From: Stentor coeruleus
Taxonomy: Eukaryota; Ciliophora; Heterotrichea; Heterotrichida; Stentoridae
Length of the DNA stretch: 43,498 nucleotides
Reading direction: 5' to 3'
Assembly: GCA_001970955.1 (NCBI GenBank)
Contig: MPUH01000601.1
Coordinates: forward strand, 1-43,498
How positions within the stretch are numbered: the first letter of the stretch is position 1; every line of letters begins with the position of its first letter. Below the pieces are notes generated by a model. The model made no database searches. It was not told the origin of the DNA and saw nothing but the letters and a program-made list of their open reading frames with translations. The position numbers and the translations under genes were made by a program. This document shows positions 17,075 through 27,722 of the stretch, piece by piece.

Positions 17075-19541
17075 ATTTATATTACCTTGCTTTGTCTGTA
17101 GGTTTCTTTATTGATTTGATATGATGGCATATTGAATTCCATCCTATAGATTTTTTGGGGTTTACTGGGGGATATAGTTTTTATGTTATTCCCTCAACTT
17201 TTAAATGTTATTTGCTATTGCAGTTCTTTTTGAGGTTTTTATTAAGTTTTAGATTTCTAGTGAATTATTAAATTAAAATTGCGCTTTATTTGAAGGTTAA
17301 TGTTTTTAGTATAAAAAATCTTATTTATATTTGATAGAACAAAAAAAATTGTATATTGGATTGAATATTCTTAACACACTCACTTTATTTTACTGATTTT
17401 ATAATTGTAGGTTTTTGTTTTTGTTTATGGCAACTATTAAATAAAATTATAAAGATTATGTGCTGATTTGAAATTTTACTATAATAAGATTATAGAAATA
17501 TCTAGAGTAGTTTTGGTAAATAATAATTATTTTCATGGATTCTAAAATTTATTTTATTTAGTTTTAAATGATTCATGATATCATCATCTAGCAATATTAA
17601 ATGATTATTGCTCTATAGCATCTTTTAGATTTTTTATTTGCATTATAATTATTTAATTCTTTTGCTAAAATTATATATGTAATTTGTTTTTATAGTTAAT
17701 GTATTATGCACAGAAGGGAACTAATTTTGTTGCAATATAGTATGATAAAGATCAAACCAATAACTGAGTTGAATTGCTTAGAATAGTTTTTTTTGTGATA
17801 TCTTTCACTAAGTTTTATATTTTTTTATGTATTTTTTTAACATTCATATAATTTATCCTAACTTCATGTATGATTTTTCTATAATGCCTTCGAAAACTAT
17901 ATTTTTTTCAAAGTGCGTAATTATCTATGAAAATTTAAAGACTCTATGCTGTCTAAAGAAATCTTTTGTCTAAGTGGGACTCAAAGCTCTTAAACTTATT
18001 CAGCGCAATATGGTATCTTAAAGCATACTTAATTTTAGCTGAAGACTCTGAAGTGTTTTCTATTTCTATGCAGGAATTGCTAAGAAATGTAAAATTACTT
18101 CAAAAAATTAAGTTTTAATTATGGCTTGATCTTATTTTTATTTTATTTTTAAACCTTAAGTCTTCAGATAAAAACTAGCTGAGGGTTTTCTGATTTTTGT
18201 TACTTTTAATAGAGTGCCTGCTTTTTAACTTTTATATAAATTATTATTATATTTAATTTTGTTATGGTATAACTTGCTAAATAGAAACTTGGTTTAAAAG
18301 TTTATGAATTTATAAACTTAATTTCAAGGATTTTTTTAATTATTTCTTCCAAATTTTGATATAAATTTCTCTAATAGACGTATTGAGTTTTCCTTGCATT
18401 AATAGTTTAATTTGTATATTTTAATCTTAAGATATATCTTCTAATACTTTTATCTTAATATTAAAGTTTTTTTATCTGATTTAATTCTTTGATTAACTTT
18501 GAGTTTAGTTTCATATAAAAATTGCCCACTATTATTCTATTTTTAACAAACTAAATGCAATTTATTAATATAATAAAACAAAAATTTTACTGCGTGTTGT
18601 GGCATGCTCTTGTTATGATTATCATAAAGTATCATATATAATTCTGAGTTGAAATACTGATTTTTCCTCAGGTTCAGAAATAATTTCACTACAATCTGAG
18701 TAATTTCTTCAATTTCATTTATATTTTTCCCTAATCTACCTTATCTGATTATATATTCTATCTCTAAAAATACTGCTTTAAATTGAGTAAAAATACTTTA
18801 AACTATCTTAATACTTGTGAAAGATTCTCATAATAAATTTCATAGCTTTCTGAAGTTTTTGTCCTGTATTAAAACATTAATCATAGACTCAAAGCAAAAG
18901 GTATATTATCATCTGTTATAAATAGTTTTGTGTTATAATATATTAATATAAGGACATAACGATTATAAATTAGTATTTTAACTTTAAAAATCCTTTAAAA
19001 CTCCAATATAATTATTTTCTTTGCATCAATGCATAAAACTATTAGTCATAATTCTAATTTCTTTACATTTTCTAAAAAGTTAAGACATAAAAAACCAAAA
19101 TAGCACATTCAAGAACCAACAGATTCGACTGTGTTTTATAAAGATTCATCAATTTATTTTTGTCCTACACACAACAATTTTATTGTTTTCTTACATAAAA
19201 TCTTATATACTAAGAATGTTATGATATAATTTATAGCCTCTACTTTTCAGGATTTGCCAAAAATTATGACAAGCATACATTACCCGATATTTACCTATTT
19301 TCTAAAATATACAATTATACATTCCAAATCTAGCTTGCTTATAATCATATCCAGTTAATAGAATCCTATCTTTCTCAAACATTATCGTAAGTGATATTTT
19401 AATCCAAGTCTAGCATTCATTTCATATTCTTATAACAAAATCTAAGTACTTGGCTATTTTTCCAACAGTTTAAGTTGTATATTACTAATACCAAATTTTA
19501 CCATGATAATAAAATAACTAAGCGTTTTTCGTAATTTTATA
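17075..19541. other. Long noncoding gap between divergent genes
   Basis: About 2.5 kb without a supportable gene. It is strongly AT-rich and rich in stops in all frames. The only part that looks different is 17953-18240, where minus-strand reading resembles protein-coding sequence but is interrupted by stops (see the pseudogene entry). I found no tRNA, tandem repeat or transposon. Confidence 0.55.
17953..18240 (-). pseudogene. Possible gene relic, interrupted
   Basis: On the minus strand, 48 codons from 18099 down to a TAG at 17953 read without a stop, with a balanced composition that includes CIEIENTSESSAKIKYALRY. The same frame continues upstream in coding-like style (FLSEDLRFKNKIKIRSSHN) but is broken by TGA, TAA and TAG codons. 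None of these is removed by a 15-nt intron of the kind used elsewhere here. I see no homologue. It could be a decayed gene, or chance. Confidence 0.25.
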
Positions 19542-20150
19542 ATGCTTAAATTTATTATCGCTTTAGTTCTTATAGCAGGAATCCAAGGTGGAAAAGTATG
19601 TCTTCCCAAAGGGTGGGTGCTTGAATGGACATTTCCAACTCTCAAAGAAATTGGCTTCAAATTGACTCTTGATGCTGATACATCTGCTAATTTTGGATGG
19701 GTTGGAGTTGGATTCAAGTACGAAAGCGAAGCTGGAATAGCAATGGTTGGAGCCGATATAACCAATATAATATTTGACGACACTTTTTCTGATAGAGTCG
19801 CCCTGACAAATGGCATGCCTGATGAAGATAAGAAATATAAGGGTACTGACGATCTCTATGGCTTAAGTTCCACATTTGAAGATGGGATAAGAACTTTTAC
19901 ATGGGTTAGGCCAGCAAACTCTGGAGATGATAAAGACAAGATTTATACCATTGGAAAAGTATATAAACTTCTTTGGGCTTGTGGTGATGTCATTGATGGA
20001 ATACAAATGAAACATTTTACAGTGGATCGTGATGTTACTCTTTTAACCTTAGATGCTGGCTTTGAAGGAGGATGCTCTACTGATGAAGAAACACCATCTG
20101 ATGGGGAGATTCCAGATATGGATGATGATAGCTTTGTCGATTTAGTTTAA
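19542..20150 (+). CDS. Secreted DOMON-domain protein
   Basis: This 202-residue protein has a signal peptide (MLKFIIALVLIAGIQG) followed by a DOMON domain over about residues 25-170. Visible marks are WTFPTLKEIGFKLTLDAD, GWVGVGFKYES, MVGADITNIIFDD, DDLYGLSSTFEDGIRTFTWVRPA, and the final KVYKLLWACGDVIDGI. DOMON domains are beta sandwiches that bind heme or sugars, best known from dopamine beta-hydroxylase and cytochrome b561 fusions. The usual axial Met is at AMVGAD; a possible His ligand lies at MKHFTV. The C-terminal tail is acidic (DMDDDSF) and has no membrane span or GPI-like end, so it is probably secreted or lumenal. Standalone DOMON proteins occur in many ciliates. The start follows TTTTATA. 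The role is unknown. Confidence 0.82.
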   Translation: MLKFIIALVLIAGIQGGKVCLPKGWVLEWTFPTLKEIGFKLTLDADTSANFGWVGVGFKYESEAGIAMVGADITNIIFDDTFSDRVALTNGMPDEDKKYKGTDDLYGLSSTFEDGIRTFTWVRPANSGDDKDKIYTIGKVYKLLWACGDVIDGIQMKHFTVDRDVTLLTLDAGFEGGCSTDEETPSDGEIPDMDDDSFVDLV

Positions 20151-20644
20151 TTAGCGATAAATTAATTAGGACAAGTATTTTGGGAGTATTTTTTGGGTAA
20201 TTAAAATGAGTTTGTTGATTGAATTTGTGTGTTTTTTATTTGGTGATGGGATTAAAAAATATACGGCTTAATGAGTTGAAAGTTTAAATATTATAAAATG
20301 TGATTGAATTACATTTTAAAGGTAGAATAAATCATTTATTTTAGTTATGATGTATGAGATAATATTAAAGAAGTATATTATATGGTGAGGATAAATATTG
20401 TAGTAATTGTATGATATTGAAATTATTTTTGTAAAAACTCAATTTCAAAAATCATAACAGTTTATGAATTTTTATGTAAATAGCTTGTGATTACTTATTT
20501 TAAGTTATTTAAAAATCACGATTTTAAATATATTTTTTCATTGTTATTAGAGTTTAATCTGCAAATCAAAACTTTTACATTTACTTCAAACCATCATAAA
20601 AATTCTAATTTAATAATATGAAGATTACTTATAAGAAATCTAGA
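20151..20644. other. Intergenic between convergent genes
   Basis: AT-rich 3' flanks of the DOMON gene (+) and the WD40-channel gene (-). No ORF, RNA gene or repeat apart from the contig-join duplication that begins at 20686. Confidence 0.55.
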
Positions 20645-23600
20645 CTAAAGCCTCGAAATAATTTTAGTGATTTTGTGTATATACTTAGACTTCTTCTCAC
20701 CTTTTTCTAATGAATCAGCTTTAAATAACANTAGACTTCTTCTCACCTTTTTCTAATGAATCAGCTTTAAATAACAAAGTGAGTAGTGTTAAAGCCAATT
20801 TCTTTTTATCAGCTTTGCTAGTTTTTTTCTTTGGCATACTTTTCTTTATTTGATCAGTTAGCCTAACAAGCTTTGTTATATCTGATCTTATACTAGTAAA
20901 TTCTGAGAGTTCTGATTTTATTTCTCTAAGTTGATACTTAATATTTCGCACTTTGGTAATAATAGGATCAGAGTCGCTTTCAACTTTGACTTTCTTGCAC
21001 ATCTGTAAATATAGTTTCCTTTTGCGTTTACGTCTCCAAAACATGTTTCTTTCAGCTTCTAAACTCATAGCTGCCATAGCAATACAGTTTTCAATCTCAG
21101 ACCTTGTAGTAACTAAAGCTATAGATTCATAATATATTGAAATAAGCACACTCATCATCATAAGAGAATTTATACAAACTCCTAAAGCATAAATTGCCCA
21201 TTGTAATTGATCAAACTCAGATGGGTCTAGATACAAGATATTTAATAAAAAAGCATCTCCCAAATAAGATTTAAAATCCTCTTTAAACTTAAAAGCTACA
21301 TAAAATATAAACGCTGTTGCAACTGTTAAATAAAAAAGTACCACAGTAAAAGCACGACTGTCAATAATAACTTGATAAATCATATTAGTAAAATGCCTTG
21401 TGCTTTTGAAAAGTCTGAAATAAGAAAACCCTTTGGTGAAAGAGAAAATAGTTAATAACAATAATACTTTATTTACTTCATCTTCTTGATGTCGTTGATT
21501 ATTAGATGGATGTTTAGGAGGACCATCAATTAATTTTTGAATAAAATAAACAAAGAAAAGTACAGCTCGAGTAGCATCAGTATAATTCCATAAATTCCAA
21601 AAATATTCAGATCCACTAACAATAGCTTTATAAATCTCATAAGCTGTTAGAATCAAACTTAGGAAAAATGGGATTAAAAGAAACACAGGGTTATCATAAA
21701 ACCTTATAAGAAATATGCCAAGAAACAAAAGATACCCGATGTATATTACAAATTGAATCCACATAAACCATTTGACACTTTCCCATTTATCTTGTATATA
21801 AGCTTGTATGAACATTGTATTGAAAATTTCAATAGTTTTACACTGACATACACTTTTTAATAGAGCAAGACTTTCCCTTGAACCCATTTCCAGATTGATT
21901 TTTATGACACTCCTATAATATTCAACAGGCTGACCATTGTCTCTTATATACTTGTCATCATAAAAATGTTTTGTATAAGGCATCATATTTACTGATCTAG
22001 CATAAATCGGTAAAGAGAGACTATACCCAAGGAACTTTGGGAGTTTTTCTGACTGTATTTCTCTAAATATCAAATGATAAAACTTAGGCAAAGACTCATG
22101 GCCTGCTTTATTCATAGTAATAAGTGAGCTATCGCTAATAAAACTTAACAAAAAAGGGTTTTCCTCCAACATAGCCTTCAGTTGTCTTGTAATAATTTCT
22201 ACACAACTCTCCAGATCTCTAACTACAGCTATAGTCAAAGCATTTTGATCAAAACTACTTTGTACAAGATTAGCTCCATTCTCAAAAGCTTGTGCTATAT
22301 AATCAGGGAAATTGTAATAAGCATACAAATGTAGAGGAGTTATAAAATATGGGAAAATAATCCATTTATCCATATCAGAATCATACTCTTGACTATACCC
22401 ACAAATAAAATTGTTTATATAATTAAAAAACTTGTATCTAGCTGATTCATCAGGGCCACTAACAAGAAGTTTTTTTGAATGAAGTGGGTTTCTATATGAA
22501 AATATCCCAGCTTTGGTTATATAAACAATATAATAATTATTCAAAGTAAAATCATGAACTTGTCCATACGCTGGGTTGCTAAGTAACTGAGTATAAGTTC
22601 TAAAGCTCCAAAAAGATATCCGGCCAGTAGAGCTACAGGATATAAAAAAATCACCTGGAATTATACAGAGTTTTTTACTAAAACCAACTTGAGATTTTAT
22701 AGTATAAATCAAATCTCCAGTTTTTATATACCAAATCTTAATAGTCCGGTCTATACTTCCTGAAATAACTTTCCCATTATCAGCAGCAACAGTTGTAATT
22801 GGTAAACTATGCCCAATCAATACACGAACTTTATTTTTTTTCTTCACATCCCAAACACAAACTGTATAATCATCACTTCCTGATATAAGAAATTTTTTAT
22901 ATCCAATCAAACAAGTTACATTATCTTCATGTCCTTGTAAAATATAATCTTCTTCTAAAGGGTCAACTTTCCATAAAAAAATCGAAGCATTATATCCTGC
23001 ACAAGCCAAAATATTATTCCAAGCATACATAGAAGTAAAGTTAAGTTCTAAAGACTTGGTTTTTGATATTTTATCATTATTCCCAATAGAAAATTGTATT
23101 ATTTCTGATTCTGATGATAAATATATTTTCCCATTACTAAAAGCTAAACAAGGGTCTAGGGTTTGAGAAAACTTTTGGATTTTATTTGACAGATTTTCTT
23201 TAGGATTCCAAGTTCTTAATATATCTTTATCATCTATATAAGCTACTGTTGATAATTCGTCTATAAATATACAGCATTGAGCTTTTACTGGATTCACTGA
23301 TAAATTATGCAATTTTGGTAATCGGGTTGCTGATATCATCAAGTCTGAAGCAAGTGTGAAGATTTTGTTTTCTTTGTATATAATTTTAACTATTTCTGAT
23401 GTGTTCATTGGAATTATAAATTTTCTTTTCTCAACCCTAGTATCATAAAGCCATACTTCTCCAGATTCAGTCCCGGCTATAAGTGTGAAATTTTTTTCAT
23501 CATAAATAACATCAGTCACTATTATTGATATTGGAAAAACTCTAACTTTCTCCAATTTTCTATTTAAAATAATAATTTCAGTCGGATTTACTGCTATAAT

Positions 23601-24296
23601 ATTTTCTTGATTTTCCGTATATTTTATTATTTTAATACCTACTGAATCGCTTTTGTATTTTATTTGCATATGTTCTGTGAGGATTGTAATCCCGTTTTGA
23701 TCTACTACAATAATTTCCATATCGTTATTAGAGTCTAAATATTGTATTTTTTCAAAATGAACATCGTATTTATTTATGTCAAGATTTGGAAGAGTTAATA
23801 GGAAAAGTTCGTTTGTATTACAAATAATTTGTTTCATGTCAGAAACATAGCAAGCTTTTATTATATTATCAAAGTCTTGGCTTTTTATAAGTTCTAGAGT
23901 TGAAGATGCATATAGGAAGATGGTTTCTTGAGTAAAAGCTAGAAAAGAATTTTCATTGGAACAGGGGGAAATGAAATGCATATCAGAAATTTTCCGTTGA
24001 GAGACTTGACTACCTGTTGAAGGGGTATAATTGAAAAGGTAATTATCATAACAAAGAGCGATAATTAAATCTGAGAGCTTGTAATATAATGCAGATATCA
24101 CACCATGTGGAATAGATTTATGTTCAGGAAGAAGGTAAGATATTTCTTTGGATATTTCACTAAGTGAATCTTTTATTTCTCTAGTTTCTTTGAAGGGTTT
24201 TGTTTTACCATTGAGCTTTGTGTTCGATAAATGATTATGAGATCTAGAAAGAAATGAAGATCCATCAACAAAAGGTGATTTCAATTCTTCGCCCAT
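20645..24296 (-). CDS. WD40 protein fused to a six-TM cation channel
   Basis: One long frame codes for a WD40 propeller followed by a polytopic channel-like domain. WD repeats are clear at about residues 450-570: LQGHEDNVTCLI, FLISGSDDYTVCVWDV, VLIGHSLPITTVAA, VISGSIDRTIKIW, FFISCSSTGRISFWSF. More degenerate blades precede them. Residues ~840-1060 contain six hydrophobic spans (e.g. WFMWIQFVIYIGYLLFLGIF, FTVVLFYLTVATAFIFYV, ALGVCINSLMMMSVLISIYY) in the style of TRP/polycystin Ion_trans channels. A basic WRRKRKRK segment and a helical C-terminus follow. This WD40+channel architecture is typical of ciliates. The last codons are disturbed by an N at 20731 and a duplicated 45-bp block. Collapsing that block gives 1201 residues ending KYIHKITKIISRL with a TAG at 20645. 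In the sequence as given, the frame stops at 20721. Confidence 0.85.
20686..20776. repeat. 45-bp direct repeat around an N (contig-join artefact)
   Basis: The 45 bases at 20686-20730 are identical to 20732-20776, with a single N between. This is the expected result of joining two overlapping contigs without merging the overlap. The gene reads through correctly if one copy plus the N (46 bases) is removed, leaving a frame length divisible by three. Confidence 0.9.
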
Positions 24297-26021
24297 TTTG
24301 CAAGACTTATTTTTTTATAAAGTTGATTTGATTTATAAAAGATTGCTAAGTTTTTTGAAATGCGAGTTAAAAAGTGTTTAATGTAGGTAAAGAATAATTT
24401 TTGGCTTGGGCGAAATAATTATTATTTTTAGATTTTTAGATTTATGAAAGATATAAATGGCCTGTACTTAAGTATTGAATATTTTTTTAGTCAAAATAAT
24501 GAGATTTATATAATATAAAACAAATATACTTCAAAAATTTACTAAAAAAGCACTATTACTATTCGTAAGAACTAATTCTAATAACTATATTCTATATAAT
24601 TTTTATAATAAGCTAATTATAGTTGAAGAATTTTAAAATCAATAGTATCATAATACTAAGATAAATATTCCAATTTCTTATAAAATTTTACTTAGAAACA
24701 TAAATAAATTAGTTTGGAATATGTGTCTAAGCTATTACTGACAGAAATAGGCTATATTTAATAGATATTCAAAAAATATTCATTAGATTAAGTCTTTAAT
24801 AAAACAAAAAAAATTTAATTTTTAATCTAAAATATCAAACTGCCTATAGCTTACTATCATTCAAATTATGTTTATAAGATTGAAAAATAATTGTAATTCC
24901 TTTTAAAATTTATAAACATTCAAATATAATTTGAAAATAACTTGATCTTTAGTAATGCTAAAAATTTATTAAATTATCTATCATAAAAGTAGATAAGTTT
25001 ATCATGACCTCTCTCTGCTCATAAATTTTAAATTATCAGTGAAACTTGCTGAGCATAATAAAATTTCCAATTAGCCTCTACTATTAAAAGACATAAAATC
25101 AAGCGATTGAAAATCATATTTTTTAGTGTAAGAAATTTGAAAATAATTTAGAGTATGACCTGAAATAAAAAAAACTGGAGATGCTAAGAAAACAATAAAT
25201 GGCTTAAAAAAATATATAGGAAGAATATTGTAATATAAAAGAGTTAAATTGTTAATAATATAATCTATGTAAAGTAATCAAACTATTTATAAAAATATTG
25301 GAAAATCAAAATTATAAGCCTATAAACATTGTTAATACAGCCTGGAAAAAAAACTTAAGGCGCTATAGATTGAGAAAATATAGCTTTAAGACTTATTAAC
25401 AAAACTATCAGGACTTTTATAAAGATTGCTTAATTATCTATAATAAATTATATAATATAATCTCAATAAATCAATTCTAATATCTGATTCCCATATTCTC
25501 AATTCCTCATTATACCGAAAATTTCTAGAAAACTATACTAAAAAATTGTCTCTCTTTCTAACATTTTCCATACTTTATTCTTCATGTCAACAAATAAAAC
25601 TAAAAAACTCTCTTTATAAAAACAAATTCCAACATTTTTAGCCTACATCAAGCGTCTATATAGAATAATTAGTATTTCAAAAACTTAATAATTATAATAA
25701 TCACTTATCGAAGCAACTTAATTCCTATATCATTCTAATAAAAAATCTTAAACATTAAAATCATAAATATTACTCCTAAGTGAACATAAAACTTATATAC
25801 AAACATTAAGTACTTTACCCACAAAATTCAAGAATTACATTACAATTTTCTGACATATTTATATTATAAAGGCTTATTTACCATCTGACCTCAACAAGCC
25901 ATAATAAATTTTCGAAAAATGGATGCAAGTCAGAATTTTTTCCATTGAAGCATTAAGCTGAATTAGAGTTTCTTATAACCCAAGCTTAAAATCTAACTAA
26001 TCTTCAATAATTGATATAATA
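24297..26021. other. Long noncoding gap between divergent genes
   Basis: About 1.7 kb, extremely AT-rich, between the starts of the WD40-channel and zinc-finger genes. The open stretches are short. One 31-codon minus-strand frame near 25017-25110 begins like a signal peptide but stops at once and has no continuation. Nothing else seen. Confidence 0.55.
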
Positions 26022-26423
26022 ATGGAACCGATATACAAGTCCAAAAGCTTATCTACTTGTCCAACCTGTTCAAAAGTTCTTTCTTCAAAACAGAACCTAA
26101 AACAGCATATGAACATTCACACCGGAGACAAACCATACAAATGTCTTTTTGCCAACTGCCAAATTTCATTCAAGCATGCAAGTCAACTTTCCAACCACAG
26201 AATGATCCATCATTCGCATTATGTCATATATCAACCAGATTTCAATGATTTCAGGGCATTTATAAAGCTGTTGATAGCAACTCTACATGGTAAACAAGAA
26301 ATTTCATATACTATTCCCAGTGGACCTTTTACAATAGATGATGCGATACTACCAAAAATTTCAGCACCTCAAGAAGGTATTAAGCTTCCAGTATTTTATA
26401 AGCTTATGGATTCAAGTAATTAA
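26022..26423 (+). CDS. C2H2 zinc-finger protein (two fingers)
   Basis: This 133-residue protein carries two C2H2 zinc fingers at about 13-65. The first is CPTCSKVLSSKQNLKQHMNIH (C-x2-C-x12-H-x3-H). A TGDKPYK linker, close to the classic TGEKPYK, leads to the second, which begins CLFANC and ends HRMIH (C-x4-C-x12-H-x3-H). The linker shape suggests sequence-specific DNA binding in a transcription factor. The C-terminal half is not recognised and has no further Cys/His set. Two fingers is few for stable DNA recognition, so partners are likely. The ATG is preceded by TTGATATAATA. The upstream gap is 1.7 kb and the next gene on the same strand starts 84 bp on. Confidence 0.85.
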   Translation: MEPIYKSKSLSTCPTCSKVLSSKQNLKQHMNIHTGDKPYKCLFANCQISFKHASQLSNHRMIHHSHYVIYQPDFNDFRAFIKLLIATLHGKQEISYTIPSGPFTIDDAILPKISAPQEGIKLPVFYKLMDSSN

Positions 26424-26507
26424 ACTAAATTGTCTTTGTTTGGGAAAAAGGGGGAGATGATTAGTATTTAGAAATAATGAATAAAAGGAATATATTTTTT
26501 GAGGATA

Positions 26508-27722
26508 ATGGAAGCATATTATGGTTCAGGAAAATATAGTTCGAGAATGAGAAGCCCTAGATTGAAAAATATGCCTGCATCGCTTTCACAGTTTGCTTTG
26601 TCTACGAAAGCGCGGGGTACTGGAGGGAAAGTTTTGAGCCAGGACCTAACTCCTTATACATATACAGAACCCATAGGAGAAACAAAACTTTCAACCGAAT
26701 CACATCAAACCATATCACAACTAGAGCAAAAACTCAAAGACACACAAGAAAAATACGAAAACGATATTGAAAACATGCAGAACTACATAAATTTACTAAG
26801 AAAAAAGTTAGATTCCAGTGGAAATCCTTCATCTTTCGAAGATCAGCTAAAAAAAGAAAAAGAAAAATCCTTAGCATTTTACAAAGCCCTTAAAGCTAAA
26901 GAAAAAGAGTGTCAAGATCTCCACAACACATCAACAATAAGTAACTTTCAAAATAAAATCCAACTATTAACACTAGATAAAAATCGACTCGAAACCAATC
27001 TTAACGAAGCAGAAAAAGACATGAAAAGGCTTCATGAGGAAATCAAATGCCAAAGCGAAATAATTTCTAATTACAAAGAAAAAATTTCTCAAGACCAGTC
27101 TTTGATATGGAAAAAAAAATTCGAAAATCTGTCAAAGGATCACGAGCAAGTAAAAAAAGATATTTCCGACCATGATCATCTTAAAGAAATACTTGAATCA
27201 AAAATCAAAGACCAAGCTGGGGAAATTGCTTTCCTTAATGAAAAAATAAAAATTTACGAAAACCTTCAATCCACTCAACAAAAAAATGATATTCGCCATA
27301 ATGATAAAGTTAATAGTTTTACTATAGACGAATATTCAAGTATAGAAAAATTATTAGAAGTTGCAAAAACTGAATGTAAAATTATAATACATGCTGTGGC
27401 TAAGGAGATAAATGATAAATTTAGCCTGATAACTTTGAAAGCTGAACAATTGGAAAATGAGGAAAATCGAATAAACCATATGTTGAAGTTACTGCAAAAT
27501 AGGATTTCTTCGTCAAACTTTGCAAAATGTAATAAATTAGCAAAAGAGCTTGAAATTGCTAAACAGGATTTAGAAGAAGCACTTAGAGAAAATTATGATT
27601 TGCATGAAACTTTAGAAGATCTAAATACGAAAAGCTTGGAACAAAGAGAAACTTTAGCACAGGAGAATATAAAACTTAAAGAGTTTATTAAATCAAATTT
27701 TGGAAGAAACATTAATTATTAA
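26508..27722 (+). CDS. Coiled-coil protein, unknown
   Basis: The ATG at 26508 gives 404 residues. A basic Ser-rich head (~45 residues, YYGSGKYSSRMRSPRLKN) is followed by almost continuous coiled coil from about residue 65 to the end: SQLEQKLKDTQEKYENDIEN, LNEAEKDMKRLHEEIKCQSE, KELEIAKQDLEEALREN. There is no membrane span or enzyme motif. In ciliates such proteins often serve in basal bodies, cortical fibres or cilia, but the sequence alone does not say. A short extension upstream is open only through a non-ATG TTG codon, so I reject it. No intron seen. The gene is followed by a long noncoding gap. Confidence 0.8.
   Translation: MEAYYGSGKYSSRMRSPRLKNMPASLSQFALSTKARGTGGKVLSQDLTPYTYTEPIGETKLSTESHQTISQLEQKLKDTQEKYENDIENMQNYINLLRKKLDSSGNPSSFEDQLKKEKEKSLAFYKALKAKEKECQDLHNTSTISNFQNKIQLLTLDKNRLETNLNEAEKDMKRLHEEIKCQSEIISNYKEKISQDQSLIWKKKFENLSKDHEQVKKDISDHDHLKEILESKIKDQAGEIAFLNEKIKIYENLQSTQQKNDIRHNDKVNSFTIDEYSSIEKLLEVAKTECKIIIHAVAKEINDKFSLITLKAEQLENEENRINHMLKLLQNRISSSNFAKCNKLAKELEIAKQDLEEALRENYDLHETLEDLNTKSLEQRETLAQENIKLKEFIKSNFGRNINY

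Noticed and set aside
19101..19140. tRNA T-loop-like sequence on the minus strand (GTCGAATC with short flanking pairs)
   Set aside because: No acceptor, D or anticodon arm can be folded around it.
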